The position numbers and the translations under genes are program-made. From Desulfosporosinus orientis DSM 765 (lineage in GTDB: Bacteria > Bacillota > Desulfitobacteriia > Desulfitobacteriales > Desulfitobacteriaceae), in assembly GCF_000235605.1 (NCBI RefSeq), contig NC_016584.1, positions 3,702,001 through 3,766,000 on the forward strand: a stretch of DNA of 64,000 nucleotides, in the 5' to 3' direction. A model generated the notes under the pieces. It made no database searches and was not told the DNA's origin. It saw nothing but the letters and a program-made list of their open reading frames with translations. This document shows positions 16,385 through 24,812 of this stretch, in pieces (the first letter of the stretch is position 1; each line of letters opens with the position of its first letter).

Positions 16385-17890
16385 CTATTGAGTGAGAACT
16401 TTTTGGGCCTCATACTGAGAAATATTAAAGGATTGCCAGGCCTGCTCCTGGGATAACCTCATTTGTTGTTCCTCTAAATATTGTTTCAGATCAGGAGGGG
16501 TATTTTCCTCGTTAAGAAGACCGACTAACACCGGGATGCTGTCATAGGATAAATGTCTTAAATAATAGGTATCCAGCTTCCCCGTTTCTAAATATCGAGC
16601 AATATTCTTTTGGGCAATAAGTACGTCGATGTTGGCAAAATTCAGCACTAAATAAGCAGCCAGGGCAAGAAGGATATAAGGTTTAAGGAGAGAAAACCGC
16701 TCATTCCAAATCTTATAGCAGGCAACTGCCAATAAGACAAACAAGAAGATCATAAAACTATGGGTTAATACTCTTAAATAGGTATAGCCATAGGCCGCCT
16801 CATAGAAGGACATTCTTAAAAATGCCGAAACCAGGATCACCATGGTACAGAGCACAAGGAGCGAGTGCAATACCTGCACAGCTCTTGTCAATCCTTTTCC
16901 TTCCTTACCGGTAAACTTAAGACTGCTTAACAAAAGACTGAAGTTTATTAGAGTTACTATTAACAACTCAAAAAAACCTCTTCTGGCATATTCGGCATAG
17001 GTATAACCCGCGGGTAATACATTATGGAATGCCCCAAACATATAGGTGAACTGAATAACGATGAATATGACATAGACACAATTAATCAAACTTAAGATGG
17101 TCACCGAGATGACGGGGTCCCAACTGCCGGCCCTTTGCTGAGCAACAGATTCTTCCCCTTGAGTCTGTCCCTGGTCTTTGGATTTTAATAAACTCCAGGT
17201 ATAACTAAACATAAAAATACTGATCAGTAACACCAGGATGCCCTGCTGGGGAATATCCGTCAGGTTGATGGTTCCCAAAGAGTTTACCAGCTCACTTATG
17301 AGATTTTTAAACAAGTAGTCCGCTGAGGTAAGAAGACTAATGATAATTGTTAAAAGAGGAATTGAGATGGCGACACCCAGCAAAACTTTTTGGAAAGTGT
17401 TGTCCTTTTTCCTGCTCTTGGGAATACGCAGGAGGCTTAATCCCACAACCAAGGGTTTTGAGATATTTCCTAAGGTACGGCGGACTCCTTTGCCTATATC
17501 CATAACAAAACTTGCCTCAAACCATTGGTGTTTATTTTCTCCAATGATCAAGAGAGTTTGGGCAACGATCAGAATGGGGATGATCACAAAATTAAGGGCC
17601 CTGAAAATTTGATTGGCAAAGATCAAATAGGTGGATGACAAAGCTAAAATCGGAATTCCTAAAAACCAGCCGAAGCTGTAGCTGAACCCTATCTTGCGCC
17701 TTAAATTCCAGCCAAAGAAGAGATAAAAGGCAATTACAAAAATCAAGTAAGAAATCCCCAGTGATTTTTTATAAAATAAAAAGTCAAAAATCACTCCCAA
17801 CAAGACTGAGGAAATCAGGAGGATAATATCTTCCTTTTGAACTTCCGTTTTTTTACGTTCATCATTAGGCATTAATATTGCTTCTTCCAT
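16385..17890 (-). CDS. DUF4173/DUF4153-type polytopic membrane protein
   Basis: 501 residues with about 12 hydrophobic segments. 'NFANIDVLIAQKNIARYLETGKLDTYYLRHLSYDSIPVL' near the C-terminus is characteristic of this uncharacterised family. The last 40 residues are hydrophilic. ATG at 17890 follows AAAGGAG. It is 25 bp downstream of the HTH gene and probably forms one operon with that gene and the DUF2975 gene. Function unknown. Confidence 0.8.
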   Translation of the reverse strand: MEEAILMPNDERKKTEVQKEDIILLISSVLLGVIFDFLFYKKSLGISYLIFVIAFYLFFGWNLRRKIGFSYSFGWFLGIPILALSSTYLIFANQIFRALNFVIIPILIVAQTLLIIGENKHQWFEASFVMDIGKGVRRTLGNISKPLVVGLSLLRIPKSRKKDNTFQKVLLGVAISIPLLTIIISLLTSADYLFKNLISELVNSLGTINLTDIPQQGILVLLISIFMFSYTWSLLKSKDQGQTQGEESVAQQRAGSWDPVISVTILSLINCVYVIFIVIQFTYMFGAFHNVLPAGYTYAEYARRGFFELLIVTLINFSLLLSSLKFTGKEGKGLTRAVQVLHSLLVLCTMVILVSAFLRMSFYEAAYGYTYLRVLTHSFMIFLFVLLAVACYKIWNERFSLLKPYILLALAAYLVLNFANIDVLIAQKNIARYLETGKLDTYYLRHLSYDSIPVLVGLLNEENTPPDLKQYLEEQQMRLSQEQAWQSFNISQYEAQKVLTQ

Positions 17891-17915
17891 GCTTAAGCTC
17901 CTTTCAAACTAATTC

Positions 17916-18134
17916 TTATTTATCACCATCGTCATTTTCATAAGCCAAAATATCCCCCGGCTGGCAATCCAGAGCTTTACAGATTGCCTCAAGGGTTGTG
18001 AAGCGAATAGCCTTTGCCTTATTGTTTTTTAGAATAGATAGATTGGCCTGTGTAAGATCTATTTTGGCAGCCAGCTCTGAAGAGCTGATTTTTCTTTTAG
18101 CCATCATAACGTCTAAGTTTACGATAATTGACAT
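17916..18134 (-). CDS. Small HTH regulator (Cro/CI type, YozG-like)
   Basis: 72 residues that are nearly all one helix-turn-helix domain: 'KISSSELAAKIDLTQANLSILKN' is the core and 'TLEAICKALDCQPGDILAYE' the typical C-terminal helix pair. Small regulators of this kind are commonly encoded next to DUF2975 membrane proteins, as here (13-bp gap). It may bind the large palindrome at 18664-18706 upstream of the operon. Confidence 0.88.
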   Translation of the reverse strand: MSIIVNLDVMMAKRKISSSELAAKIDLTQANLSILKNNKAKAIRFTTLEAICKALDCQPGDILAYENDDGDK

Positions 18135-18147
18135 ATCCCAGCCCCCA

Positions 18148-18609
18148 TTAGATTGTTAAATCATTTTCCTCTTTCACCAGTACGGCTTGGTGAAAAACTT
18201 CCGCTAAAATGATGGAAAAGAATCCGGCGATAATAAAAACCATGGTCACGATGATCGTAAGAAATGAATTGTAGAAGATAATTTTGATGAAATAGCATGC
18301 CGCAATCAGTAAGCTGGAAAAAGCAATCCGGTTAAGACTATGTACATTGCTCATCACAAAGGGGTTACGCTTATTTAAATTCTTAAACATCCTCCTTAAT
18401 TCATGAACAATGAGCAAAGCAAAAATCCCTGTGATAAAGAGAAAGACCAACAAGAAATTGTAATTTTCACTGGTACGCGTGTACATCAATCCTAAATACC
18501 ATTTCAAAGCAAAGGGCAAGCTCAAAAAAATCCCTAGTCCCCCGAGAAAGATAAGATTCAAAATATGATTAACGATACCGGAAAACCCTTTTTGATCCAA
18601 AATAACCAT
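18148..18609 (-). CDS. DUF2975 membrane protein (YoaS-like)
   Basis: 153 residues with four predicted transmembrane helices. The frame opens upstream to 18690, but that extension runs through an AT-rich palindrome. AGGAGGG lies 6 nt before the ATG at 18609, so I placed the start there. DUF2975 proteins pair with YozG-like regulators; their role is unknown. Confidence 0.85.
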   Translation of the reverse strand: MVILDQKGFSGIVNHILNLIFLGGLGIFLSLPFALKWYLGLMYTRTSENYNFLLVFLFITGIFALLIVHELRRMFKNLNKRNPFVMSNVHSLNRIAFSSLLIAACYFIKIIFYNSFLTIIVTMVFIIAGFFSIILAEVFHQAVLVKEENDLTI

Positions 18610-18663
18610 GCAAAACCCTCCTATTACTTTTCGTAATATGATTATATACAAGGCCTTTTCATT

Positions 18664-18706
18664 TATCAATATATTTTTATTGATATTCAATAAAAATATA
18701 TTGATA
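18664..18706. promoter_or_regulatory. Perfect 20-bp inverted repeat upstream of the DUF2975-HTH operon
   Basis: The left arm (18664-18683) and right arm (18687-18706) are exact complements around a TAT spacer. Each arm contains ATATCAATAT-like half-sites. It lies 55-97 bp upstream of the DUF2975 start, so it should overlap the promoter. An operator for the downstream HTH protein is the simplest reading. Confidence 0.6.
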
Positions 18707-18731
18707 TTCAGTTTTCTTAAATAATATAATA

Positions 18732-18770
18732 TGACCGATTTTAAAATCTTAAAATCTTAAAATCGGTCAT
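18732..18770 (-). terminator. Probable terminator of the racemase gene
   Basis: GACCGATTTTAA pairs with TTAAAATCGGTC around a short AT-rich loop that is itself a tandem AAATCTTA. It lies about 50 bp past the racemase stop. The T-run is weak. Confidence 0.55.
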
Positions 18771-18821
18771 CAAGTGGTTTCCTAATCTAATTTAGAGGTA
18801 AAGTTTATGTAAAAATCAATC

Positions 18822-19535
18822 TCAGCTTTGCTTCTCTTTGCATTCATTCTCAAGGGCATAATCAACTGCACCTTTAGCATGAATTAATGCGGTATCAAAA
18901 ATCCGAACACTGACATCCTCTTCTCCTATCAAGAGACCGATTTCAGTGCACCCTAAAATAACCCCCTCTGCCCCTCGTTCAACCAACATCTTAATAATTC
19001 TTTTAAACGCTTCTTTTGAATCTTGATTGATCTTCCCTAAACAAAGCTCTTGATAAATGACTCGGTTTACAACTTCCTTGTCCTTATTGTCAGGAATTAG
19101 TACTTTAATCCCTCTGGTTTCTAACCGTAATTTATAAAAATCTTGTTCCATTGTATATTTCGTGCCTAATAATCCGACAGTCTGTATTTTATTCCTTTGA
19201 ATCCTGTCGGCGGTTATGTCTGCAATATGTAATAATGGAATACTAATATTGTTCTCGACTTGCTCAGCCACTTTATGCATTGTGTTTGTACAAATTAAAA
19301 TAACCTCTGCTCCTGCCCCTTCGAGACTCTGAGCCGCTTCAGCCAGAATCGTTCCAGCTTTATCCCATTGGTCATTTCTTTGCAGCACCTCGATCTCTTC
19401 AAAATCCACACTATATAAAATACATTTGGCAGAATGTAATCCGCCTAGCCTTTCTTTAACCTCTTCATTAATAATTCGGTAATATGAAACCGAGGATTCC
19501 CAACTCATACCGCCAATTAAGCCAATAATCTTCAT
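18822..19535 (-). CDS. Aspartate/glutamate racemase family protein
   Basis: Cofactor-independent amino acid racemase of the RacX/YgeA group, 237 residues from the chosen start. 'MKIIGLIGGMSWESSVSYYR' is the family N-terminus. Both catalytic cysteines are present, in 'LICTNTMHK' and 'VILGCTEIGLLI'. The frame runs 13 codons further upstream, but GGAGGGG lies 8 nt before ATG 19535. The substrate could be aspartate or a broader set of amino acids. Confidence 0.92.
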   Translation of the reverse strand: MKIIGLIGGMSWESSVSYYRIINEEVKERLGGLHSAKCILYSVDFEEIEVLQRNDQWDKAGTILAEAAQSLEGAGAEVILICTNTMHKVAEQVENNISIPLLHIADITADRIQRNKIQTVGLLGTKYTMEQDFYKLRLETRGIKVLIPDNKDKEVVNRVIYQELCLGKINQDSKEAFKRIIKMLVERGAEGVILGCTEIGLLIGEEDVSVRIFDTALIHAKGAVDYALENECKEKQS

Positions 19536-19648
19536 CTTCTTGTCCCCTCCACTATTTAGGCAAATCCAAATCAAGTTAATCTCTCAAAACAAAATAGACC
19601 CTTTCATTTGCTCCCGGATTTTAAGTATCTTAGACAAAATACTTTTAT

Positions 19649-19927
19649 TTAAATGTAATAAATAGCGATTTCCACCAGGAAACAGGACAGACCAAACAAG
19701 AAAAATGCCGATCCTAGTTTAGTGCGCTTGCTGAAATCCTTAGAACCAGTATAATTGGCTCTGACTCTGTCGCCGCTAACAAATGAACCAGAGAGTACAC
19801 CACTTATTAACATTGGAATAGCGCCGAGAAGCAAGAGCAGATACTTAATGATGGTGGTATCCTCGAGGAATAGAGAGACAATTAGTAATAGTCCGCCCAC
19901 AAAGAGCCCGGCTAAAAATGCCCGCAT
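19649..19927 (-). CDS. Small membrane protein, DUF5316-like
   Basis: 92 residues with three hydrophobic segments and the loop 'SGVLSGSFVSGDRVRANY', typical of the DUF5316 group. GGAAGTG precedes ATG 19927; the frame is open to 19999 but the extra N-terminus is unsupported. Function unknown. It lies among several small membrane genes. Confidence 0.7.
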   Translation of the reverse strand: MRAFLAGLFVGGLLLIVSLFLEDTTIIKYLLLLLGAIPMLISGVLSGSFVSGDRVRANYTGSKDFSKRTKLGSAFFLFGLSCFLVEIAIYYI

Positions 19928-20026
19928 AATTTTCACTTCCAATTCATTACTGATCATTAACATGTTCCATGGTGTGATCAGCAGTTCCCGAAGAGTCAAA
20001 AGACCGTTCTTCTTCGGGAACGCAAA

Positions 20027-20464
20027 TTAATTGAAGGAACCAATCTCATAGGTTTGTTTTTCTGTTTTTTTATAAAAACTGGTCATGATCGTATAGCCAA
20101 AAATCAAACCGGAAAACTCATAAAATAATGTAGAATACGTCATAAAACTTGGTATTTTAAGAGAAAAGGCAAAGGATAAGACAAGGTAAAAAGCAGAGAT
20201 ACCTGACGGAATCCCCATTATCACAAGCCTAATAAGATTAACTGTCCATCTTCCCTGTTTACGGAACTCTTTGAGGAAATGTTCCAGTCCTAAAAGAAGC
20301 CCTATTACAATGCAAATCAAGCAGTATCCGGCCATCCCCGGGAGAGGTCGATAATGCCTGCCTATCCAGACTTTAATCGTAAAAAATCCCCAACCTGCTG
20401 CTGCAAGAGATCCCAACAGAACCAGTACATACAAAAGATAGATCAGTATCTTTGTGTATCTCAT
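20027..20464 (-). CDS. Hypothetical four-helix membrane protein
   Basis: 145 residues, almost entirely four hydrophobic helices with short loops ('MRYTKILIYLLYVLVLLGSL' at the start). AGAGGGGTGAGG lies just before the ATG. I recognise no family. Confidence 0.6.
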   Translation of the reverse strand: MRYTKILIYLLYVLVLLGSLAAAGWGFFTIKVWIGRHYRPLPGMAGYCLICIVIGLLLGLEHFLKEFRKQGRWTVNLIRLVIMGIPSGISAFYLVLSFAFSLKIPSFMTYSTLFYEFSGLIFGYTIMTSFYKKTEKQTYEIGSFN

Positions 20465-20514
20465 CCTCTCACCCCTCTAATTATTTAGTTTATTTTTACA
20501 GCATCTGAACCCCC

Positions 20515-20808
20515 TCAAACCCTAAGGTACTTATGAGTAAGGGAAATAGTCCATACAATAATGCCAATACTCATCCAAAGAATAAGTCGTCTGGGGGACG
20601 CTCCCAGTGAAATTCCTATTGCTGCCCCCAGGGGAGCACCCATTATAAGCGGGGATAACATTCCTAACCCGATCACTCCGTACTTTTCCCAAATCCTATA
20701 AATGCGTCCTTTGTTCTTTTCTCGTTTTTCCTTCTTCTTCAGCTTTTCATTTATATCTCCATTATGAACAAACGATAATTCGGCATAATAACCTCTCCCG
20801 TGATGCAA
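20515..20808 (-). pseudogene. Remnant of a small multidrug export (COG2426-like) protein
   Basis: The open frame gives 97 residues. Residues 38-95 ('RIWEKYGVIGLGMLSPLIMG', 'GASPRRLILWMSIGIIVW') look like the C-terminal half of the PF06695 small multidrug export family, normally about 150-200 residues. The first membrane half is absent. The frame has only a TTG start without a ribosome binding site, and an AGAGG-preceded ATG nearby is in another frame. I read this as a 5'-truncated or frameshifted gene; a short functional derivative is possible. Confidence 0.5.
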
Positions 20809-20813
20809 AATCC

Positions 20814-20837
20814 AAAATCGACACTGGTGTCGATTTT
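20814..20837 (-). terminator. Perfect hairpin AAAATCGACAC-GTGTCGATTTT
   Basis: 11-bp arms with a 2-bp centre, 18 bp beyond the stop of the next minus-strand gene, ending in T's on either strand. Probably a terminator for the gene at 20855-21397. Its symmetry also allows an operator role. Confidence 0.6.
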
Positions 20838-20854
20838 CCCTTACCCATTTCCAT

Positions 20855-21397
20855 TTAGCCTACTAAGTAATTAGCCTCCTTCATTAGACCCATCATAAGC
20901 AACAGTACAACAATTGACATAATAAACAGAGGAATGAATACCAACATTACTAACGCCGGTATTACGAAGACAGCATGCGCAATCACTGCCATACCAACAC
21001 GTAAATACAAATAATACTTCCAGCGGCTCAAAGCCATATTTTCAAGCTCACCAAAACTTTTTTCCGCCGCTAATTCCGCAATTCCGTGACAAAGGTGAAA
21101 AACCATTAGCAAATCAAGAAGGACTATTATGATTCCCATCAACATGAATATTCCCCATATGGAATTCAGATTAAATTGTTCAATAGGCACTTGAATTTGG
21201 TATAGGTCAAAAATAGACAAAATCGCTAGTACTACAGTATATTTTCGAGCTTCAATAAAATGTGAATTAACAGAGACTATTTCTTTTAAACCTAAGTAGA
21301 TTAGCCAATAGCCAATAACATCAGGAAGAATATCAACCCCCTGAATCCTAAAGTCAAAGAAAAACAGAAAACCCCAGTACATCTTGTTAAATCCCAC
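20855..21397 (-). CDS. Hypothetical membrane protein
   Basis: 180 residues from a GTG start (21397) preceded by GAGGGG at 7 nt; TTG 21421 and ATG 21382 are alternatives. Begins 'GFNKMYWGFLFFFDFRIQGVDILPDVIGYWLIYLGLKE', then four to five more helices. Similar uncharacterised proteins occur in spore-forming Firmicutes, but I cannot name a function. Confidence 0.6.
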   Translation of the reverse strand: MGFNKMYWGFLFFFDFRIQGVDILPDVIGYWLIYLGLKEIVSVNSHFIEARKYTVVLAILSIFDLYQIQVPIEQFNLNSIWGIFMLMGIIIVLLDLLMVFHLCHGIAELAAEKSFGELENMALSRWKYYLYLRVGMAVIAHAVFVIPALVMLVFIPLFIMSIVVLLLMMGLMKEANYLVG

Positions 21398-21430
21398 TTT
21401 AAATCCCCTCAGACTTTCCAAACATTCTAA

Positions 21431-21619
21431 TCAGATTTTATCATAAAGGATTTTTCGTCCTGCAGCTCTCCGATTATCATCCGTTTCCCTTCTCATCAGC
21501 AGCAGTTCTAACTCCTTTGCCTTTGCACCCGAATAAACAACATAGTCTATGAGAAACCTCCCACCCCACCCTTGTGAAATCTTAGGAGACCAAGCTATCA
21601 CCTTGGAAAGCTCTTTCAC
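21431..21619 (-). CDS. Doubtful short ORF or gene remnant
   Basis: 62 codons from a GTG with no good ribosome binding site. The product is mixed, with a basic C-terminus ('RRETDDNRRAAGRK') and no recognisable domain. It sits in a gene-poor stretch beside an eroded transporter, so a decayed gene is as likely as a real one. Confidence 0.2.
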   Translation of the reverse strand: MKELSKVIAWSPKISQGWGGRFLIDYVVYSGAKAKELELLLMRRETDDNRRAAGRKILYDKI

Positions 21620-21678
21620 ATATTATGAATAAGAGTCAATCCTGTTAATGTACTAAAATTCTTAATGAACGGCAATTC

Positions 21679-21702
21679 AAATTCGTCAGCGCTGACGAAT
21701 TT
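21679..21702. promoter_or_regulatory. 24-bp perfect palindrome
   Basis: AAATTCGTCAGC is followed directly by GCTGACGAATTT, with no spacer. No T-run follows on either strand, so it is not an obvious terminator. It could be an operator or a protein-binding site. The surrounding 21620-21913 interval otherwise shows only the tRNA terminator. Confidence 0.4.
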
Positions 21703-21794
21703 CACCCACACCCCTATCATCTCATATTTTACCCGCGAAATAAGGAGAACGCTGTCTTTTGAAACATTATCATAATGCTAAATTGAACTAAAAA

Positions 21795-21822
21795 GAAAAG
21801 CGCGAATCTAATCACGCTTTTC
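21795..21822 (-). terminator. Terminator of tRNA-Leu
   Basis: GAAAAGCG pairs with CGCTTTTC around 12 nt, followed on the minus strand by CTTTTT. It lies about 90 bp past the tRNA 3' end. Confidence 0.65.
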
Positions 21823-21913
21823 CTTTCCTAAAAGTGACTATATTTATGTCTTTTTCTAAATCCCCAGACTCTAACACAAAACAAAAAAAGACCCGAAGGC
21901 CTTGAATTTACTG

Positions 21914-21999
21914 TGGTGGGCGAGGTGGGACTTGAACCCACACATACTCACATATATCGGTTTTTGAGACCGACGCGTCTGCCATTCCGCCACTCGCCC
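21914..21999 (-). tRNA. tRNA-Leu, anticodon CAA
   Basis: 86-nt class II tRNA with encoded CCA. The acceptor stem GGGCGAG pairs with CTCGCCC. The anticodon stem TCGGT/ACCGA encloses the loop CTCAAAA (anticodon CAA, reads UUG). A long variable arm and the T-arm GGGTTCAAGTCCC are present. Confidence 0.95.
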
Positions 22000-22059
22000 G
22001 TTATTCATTTTGTTGCCTCAATTACGACGGCTTAGTTATAATAACACTAAAGGATTAGC

Positions 22060-23046
22060 TTAGTCAAGTGTTTTTGTTAAATTTATATTTGAAGTTTCTT
22101 GGAAAGCTCCAATAGCCCGCAGCTTTTCGTATCGCTTTTGACAAAGCACTTCCGGGTCTTCTGAGCGAAGCCGGATAAGATGTTTGGCAATGACCTGAGA
22201 CAATTCCTCCGCTGTTTGCTGGAGGCTGTTATGGGCTCCCCCTTGAGGTTCGCGGACTAATTCATCAGCAACGCCCAGACTTAACAAATCCTGAGCCGTA
22301 AACTTCAATGCAGCCGCCGCTTCTTTGGCTTTACCGGGGTCTTTCCAAAGAATTGATGCGCAGCTCTCCGGGGCAATCACAGAGTAAAAGGAATTCTCCA
22401 GCATCAAGAGGACATTACCTACACCCAAGGCCAGGGCGCCGCCGCTGCCGCCTTCACCGATGACGGTACTGATGACCGGAACGTGGTAACCTGACATGGC
22501 GAGGAGACAGCGGGCAATAGCCTCCCCTTGTCCCCGCTCTTCTGCTCCCAAGTCACAAGCAGCTCCCGGAGTATCGATAAAGGTCAAAATCGGCCGGCCA
22601 AACTTTTCCGCCTGATCCATGAGGCGTACCGCTTTGCGGTAGCCTTCCGGATGGGGCATGCCGAAATTCCGTTTAATATTCTCTTTAGTGTCTTTACCCT
22701 TAACCTGGGCCACAACCGTCACAGGAATGCCATGAAATAGAGCTATTCCCCCTGCTATGGAGCGATCATCGGCATAGAGCCGGTCCCCTTTAAGTTCTAT
22801 GAAATCTTCAAACAAAAGGGGGGAATAATCGTAAAAATTCGGCCGCTCCGAATGCCTGGCAATTTGCACCTTCTGCCAAGGTTCCAGGTTGCCGTAAATC
22901 TCTTTCTTTAATTGAAGAACTTTTTTCTCAAGAGTGGAAACTTCTTGAGAAAGGTCAATTCCTTTGTCTGCAGAAAATTTCCGGAGTTCCAGAATTCTCT
23001 GTTCCAGTTCTGCTATAGGTTTTTCAAATTCAAATAGTTGAGCCAT
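22060..23046 (-). CDS. accA: Acetyl-CoA carboxylase carboxyltransferase, alpha subunit
   Basis: Pairs with AccD to move the carboxyl group from biotin to acetyl-CoA, giving malonyl-CoA for fatty acid synthesis. 328 residues, full length. '[20 protein letters not shown]' is the typical N-terminal helix. The crotonase-fold core has '[20 protein letters not shown]' and '[15 protein letters not shown]'. It overlaps accD by 17 bp, which should keep subunit output balanced. Confidence 0.96.
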   Translation of the reverse strand: MAQLFEFEKPIAELEQRILELRKFSADKGIDLSQEVSTLEKKVLQLKKEIYGNLEPWQKVQIARHSERPNFYDYSPLLFEDFIELKGDRLYADDRSIAGGIALFHGIPVTVVAQVKGKDTKENIKRNFGMPHPEGYRKAVRLMDQAEKFGRPILTFIDTPGAACDLGAEERGQGEAIARCLLAMSGYHVPVISTVIGEGGSGGALALGVGNVLLMLENSFYSVIAPESCASILWKDPGKAKEAAAALKFTAQDLLSLGVADELVREPQGGAHNSLQQTAEELSQVIAKHLIRLRSEDPEVLCQKRYEKLRAIGAFQETSNINLTKTLD

Positions 23047-23950
23047 ACTGAGCCCCTTCCTGATGGTACCGCAGTAAACGTGCTAAAACCGGCCGCATTT
23101 GAGCACGGGACACAATCAAATCTATAGAACCATGCTCCTGGTTAAACTCAGCCGTTTGTGCTCCTTTAGGGAGTTCTTGCCCCATAGTTTGTTTAATAAC
23201 GCGAGGGCCTGTGAAGCCAATTAAGGCATTGGGTTCGGAGATCATGATATCTCCCAGGGAGGCATAGCTGGCTGTCACGCCGCCAAAGGTTGGATCAGTA
23301 AATACGGAAATATATAATAAGTGATTTTCTGCTAGTTTTGCCAAAGCCGCACTGGTTTTAGCCATTTGGTAAAGGGACAGAATCCCTTCTTGCATCCTAG
23401 CGCCTCCGGATGTGGAAAAAATGACTACCGGCAGCCGTAATTCAATAGCTCTTTCAATGGCACGAGCAATTTTTTCACCCACAACCGATCCCATGCTGCC
23501 CATGATAAAATTTGCTTCATTGATGGCAATTACAAAAGGAATACCCTCCACACTGGCTCGGCCAGTGAGTACTCCTTCCTGCATTCCCGACTTGTCTTGT
23601 GCTTCGGAGAGTTTTTCGTCATATCCGGGAAATGCCAAAGAATCTAAGGTCTTGAGTTCAGTATCCCATTCTTCAAAACTATTTTCATCCACTAGTAAGT
23701 TAAGACGTGCCCTGGCAGAAATTCTGAAATGATGCTCACAGCTTGTGCAAACTCGAGCATTTTCATCCAGGTCTTTATTGAAGAGAACTTCTCCGCACTT
23801 AGGACATTTTGCCCAGAGACCATCCGGAAGTTCTTTCTTCACAGGTACTGCAGACTCTTCTTTAGGCAACGCCTCAGAAGGGCTGCGTTCCGGCTTCTGA
23901 CCGGATTTAATGGTAACATATTTTGTTTTCCTGAATATATCTTTAAACAT
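23030..23950 (-). CDS. accD: Acetyl-CoA carboxylase carboxyltransferase, beta subunit
   Basis: 306 residues. The zinc ribbon is formed by Cys49, Cys52, Cys68 and Cys71 ('CPKCGEVLF', 'VCTSCEHHF'). The carboxyltransferase core follows with '[17 protein letters not shown]' and '[18 protein letters not shown]'. The Lys/Pro-rich linker at 15-42 is variable in the family. GGGGAG precedes the ATG. Subunit of the complex with AccA. Confidence 0.96.
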   Translation of the reverse strand: MFKDIFRKTKYVTIKSGQKPERSPSEALPKEESAVPVKKELPDGLWAKCPKCGEVLFNKDLDENARVCTSCEHHFRISARARLNLLVDENSFEEWDTELKTLDSLAFPGYDEKLSEAQDKSGMQEGVLTGRASVEGIPFVIAINEANFIMGSMGSVVGEKIARAIERAIELRLPVVIFSTSGGARMQEGILSLYQMAKTSAALAKLAENHLLYISVFTDPTFGGVTASYASLGDIMISEPNALIGFTGPRVIKQTMGQELPKGAQTAEFNQEHGSIDLIVSRAQMRPVLARLLRYHQEGAQYGSTI

Positions 23951-23953
23951 AAA

Positions 23954-24154
23954 TTAGCTCCCCATTGCGCCGGTTATAATTTCATGCGCTTCTTCAGCTT
24001 CGGATTCCGGAACGAGAATCTCAACGGAAGCATGTTCACCAAGATGCGCCGAACCAATGGGACGAAGTTGGACCAGCATCCCTTCATCTGTGAGAACTCT
24101 CTTATACTTTTCTGCGATTAATTTATTGGGAGCAATATAAATGACCGTCCACAT
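23954..24154 (-). CDS. DUF2007-like putative signal-transducing protein
   Basis: 66 residues, 'WTVIYIAPNKLIAEKYKRVLTDEGMLVQL...', matching the small DUF2007 (PII-like ferredoxin fold) family: two beta-alpha units and a terminal helix. It ends 3 bp before accD and has an AAAGGGGG site, so it is very probably co-transcribed with accDA. A regulatory role is inference. Confidence 0.75.
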   Translation of the reverse strand: MWTVIYIAPNKLIAEKYKRVLTDEGMLVQLRPIGSAHLGEHASVEILVPESEAEEAHEIITGAMGS

Positions 24155-24223
24155 TTCGTAAATCCCCCTTTTTAAATCGATTTATAATACCACAGCTCTT
24201 TTGATTGTGCAACAAAGCGGTAT

Positions 24224-24730
24224 TTAATCCTTTTCATTAGAGTCAGAACGAAGACTGGCGAACTTCATGTTAAGGGCTTTTTCTACATGCTGGGGCACAA
24301 AATCCAAAACTCCGGCATGTAAACTTGCTGCCCATTTAATCGCACTTGAGCTGATAAAGGAGTATTCACTTTGGGTCATAAGAAAAATCGTTTCTATATC
24401 CGGAGCAATCTTTTTGTTCATTAGGGCAAGTTGGAACTCATATTCAAAATCGGATAAGGCACGGAGTCCTCGTATGATTGCTTTAGCCCCGCATTGCCGA
24501 GCAAATTCTACGGTTAAGCCTTCAAAAACACGGACACTGACATTCGGCATGTCTTTAGTCGCTTCTAAGAGCAACTCCATTCGTTCTCCCAGAGTAAACA
24601 AGGGACTCTTTTTGCTATCCGCCGCAACAGCAATAATCAAACCATCAAATAACTCTTTGGCCCGGGATAGAATATCCAGATGTCCTTTGGTTACCGGGTC
24701 GAATGTTCCGGGGTATATTGCAATACGCAC
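24224..24730 (-). CDS. coaD: Phosphopantetheine adenylyltransferase
   Basis: Penultimate step of coenzyme A synthesis (4'-phosphopantetheine plus ATP to dephospho-CoA). 168 residues. The nucleotidyltransferase motif is in 'IYPGTFDPVTKGHLDILSRA' and the conserved 'IIRGLRALSDFEYEFQLALMNK' and 'EYSFISSSAIK' follow. The start is GTG with AAAAGG upstream. Near accDA, which gives a loose CoA/lipid theme. Confidence 0.95.
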   Translation of the reverse strand: MRIAIYPGTFDPVTKGHLDILSRAKELFDGLIIAVAADSKKSPLFTLGERMELLLEATKDMPNVSVRVFEGLTVEFARQCGAKAIIRGLRALSDFEYEFQLALMNKKIAPDIETIFLMTQSEYSFISSSAIKWAASLHAGVLDFVPQHVEKALNMKFASLRSDSNEKD

Positions 24731-24812
24731 TCACTATCACCTTTTCATAATTTATGGATGTTTTGATGGAGCTTTCTACTTAAAATCTAAGAATCCTGCA
24801 AAGAAAAAAGGT

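Noticed and set aside
23060-23080. GGTACCGC string resembling a T-box antiterminator
   Set aside because: It lies inside the coding sequence at the accD/accA overlap, has no specifier stem and no terminator.
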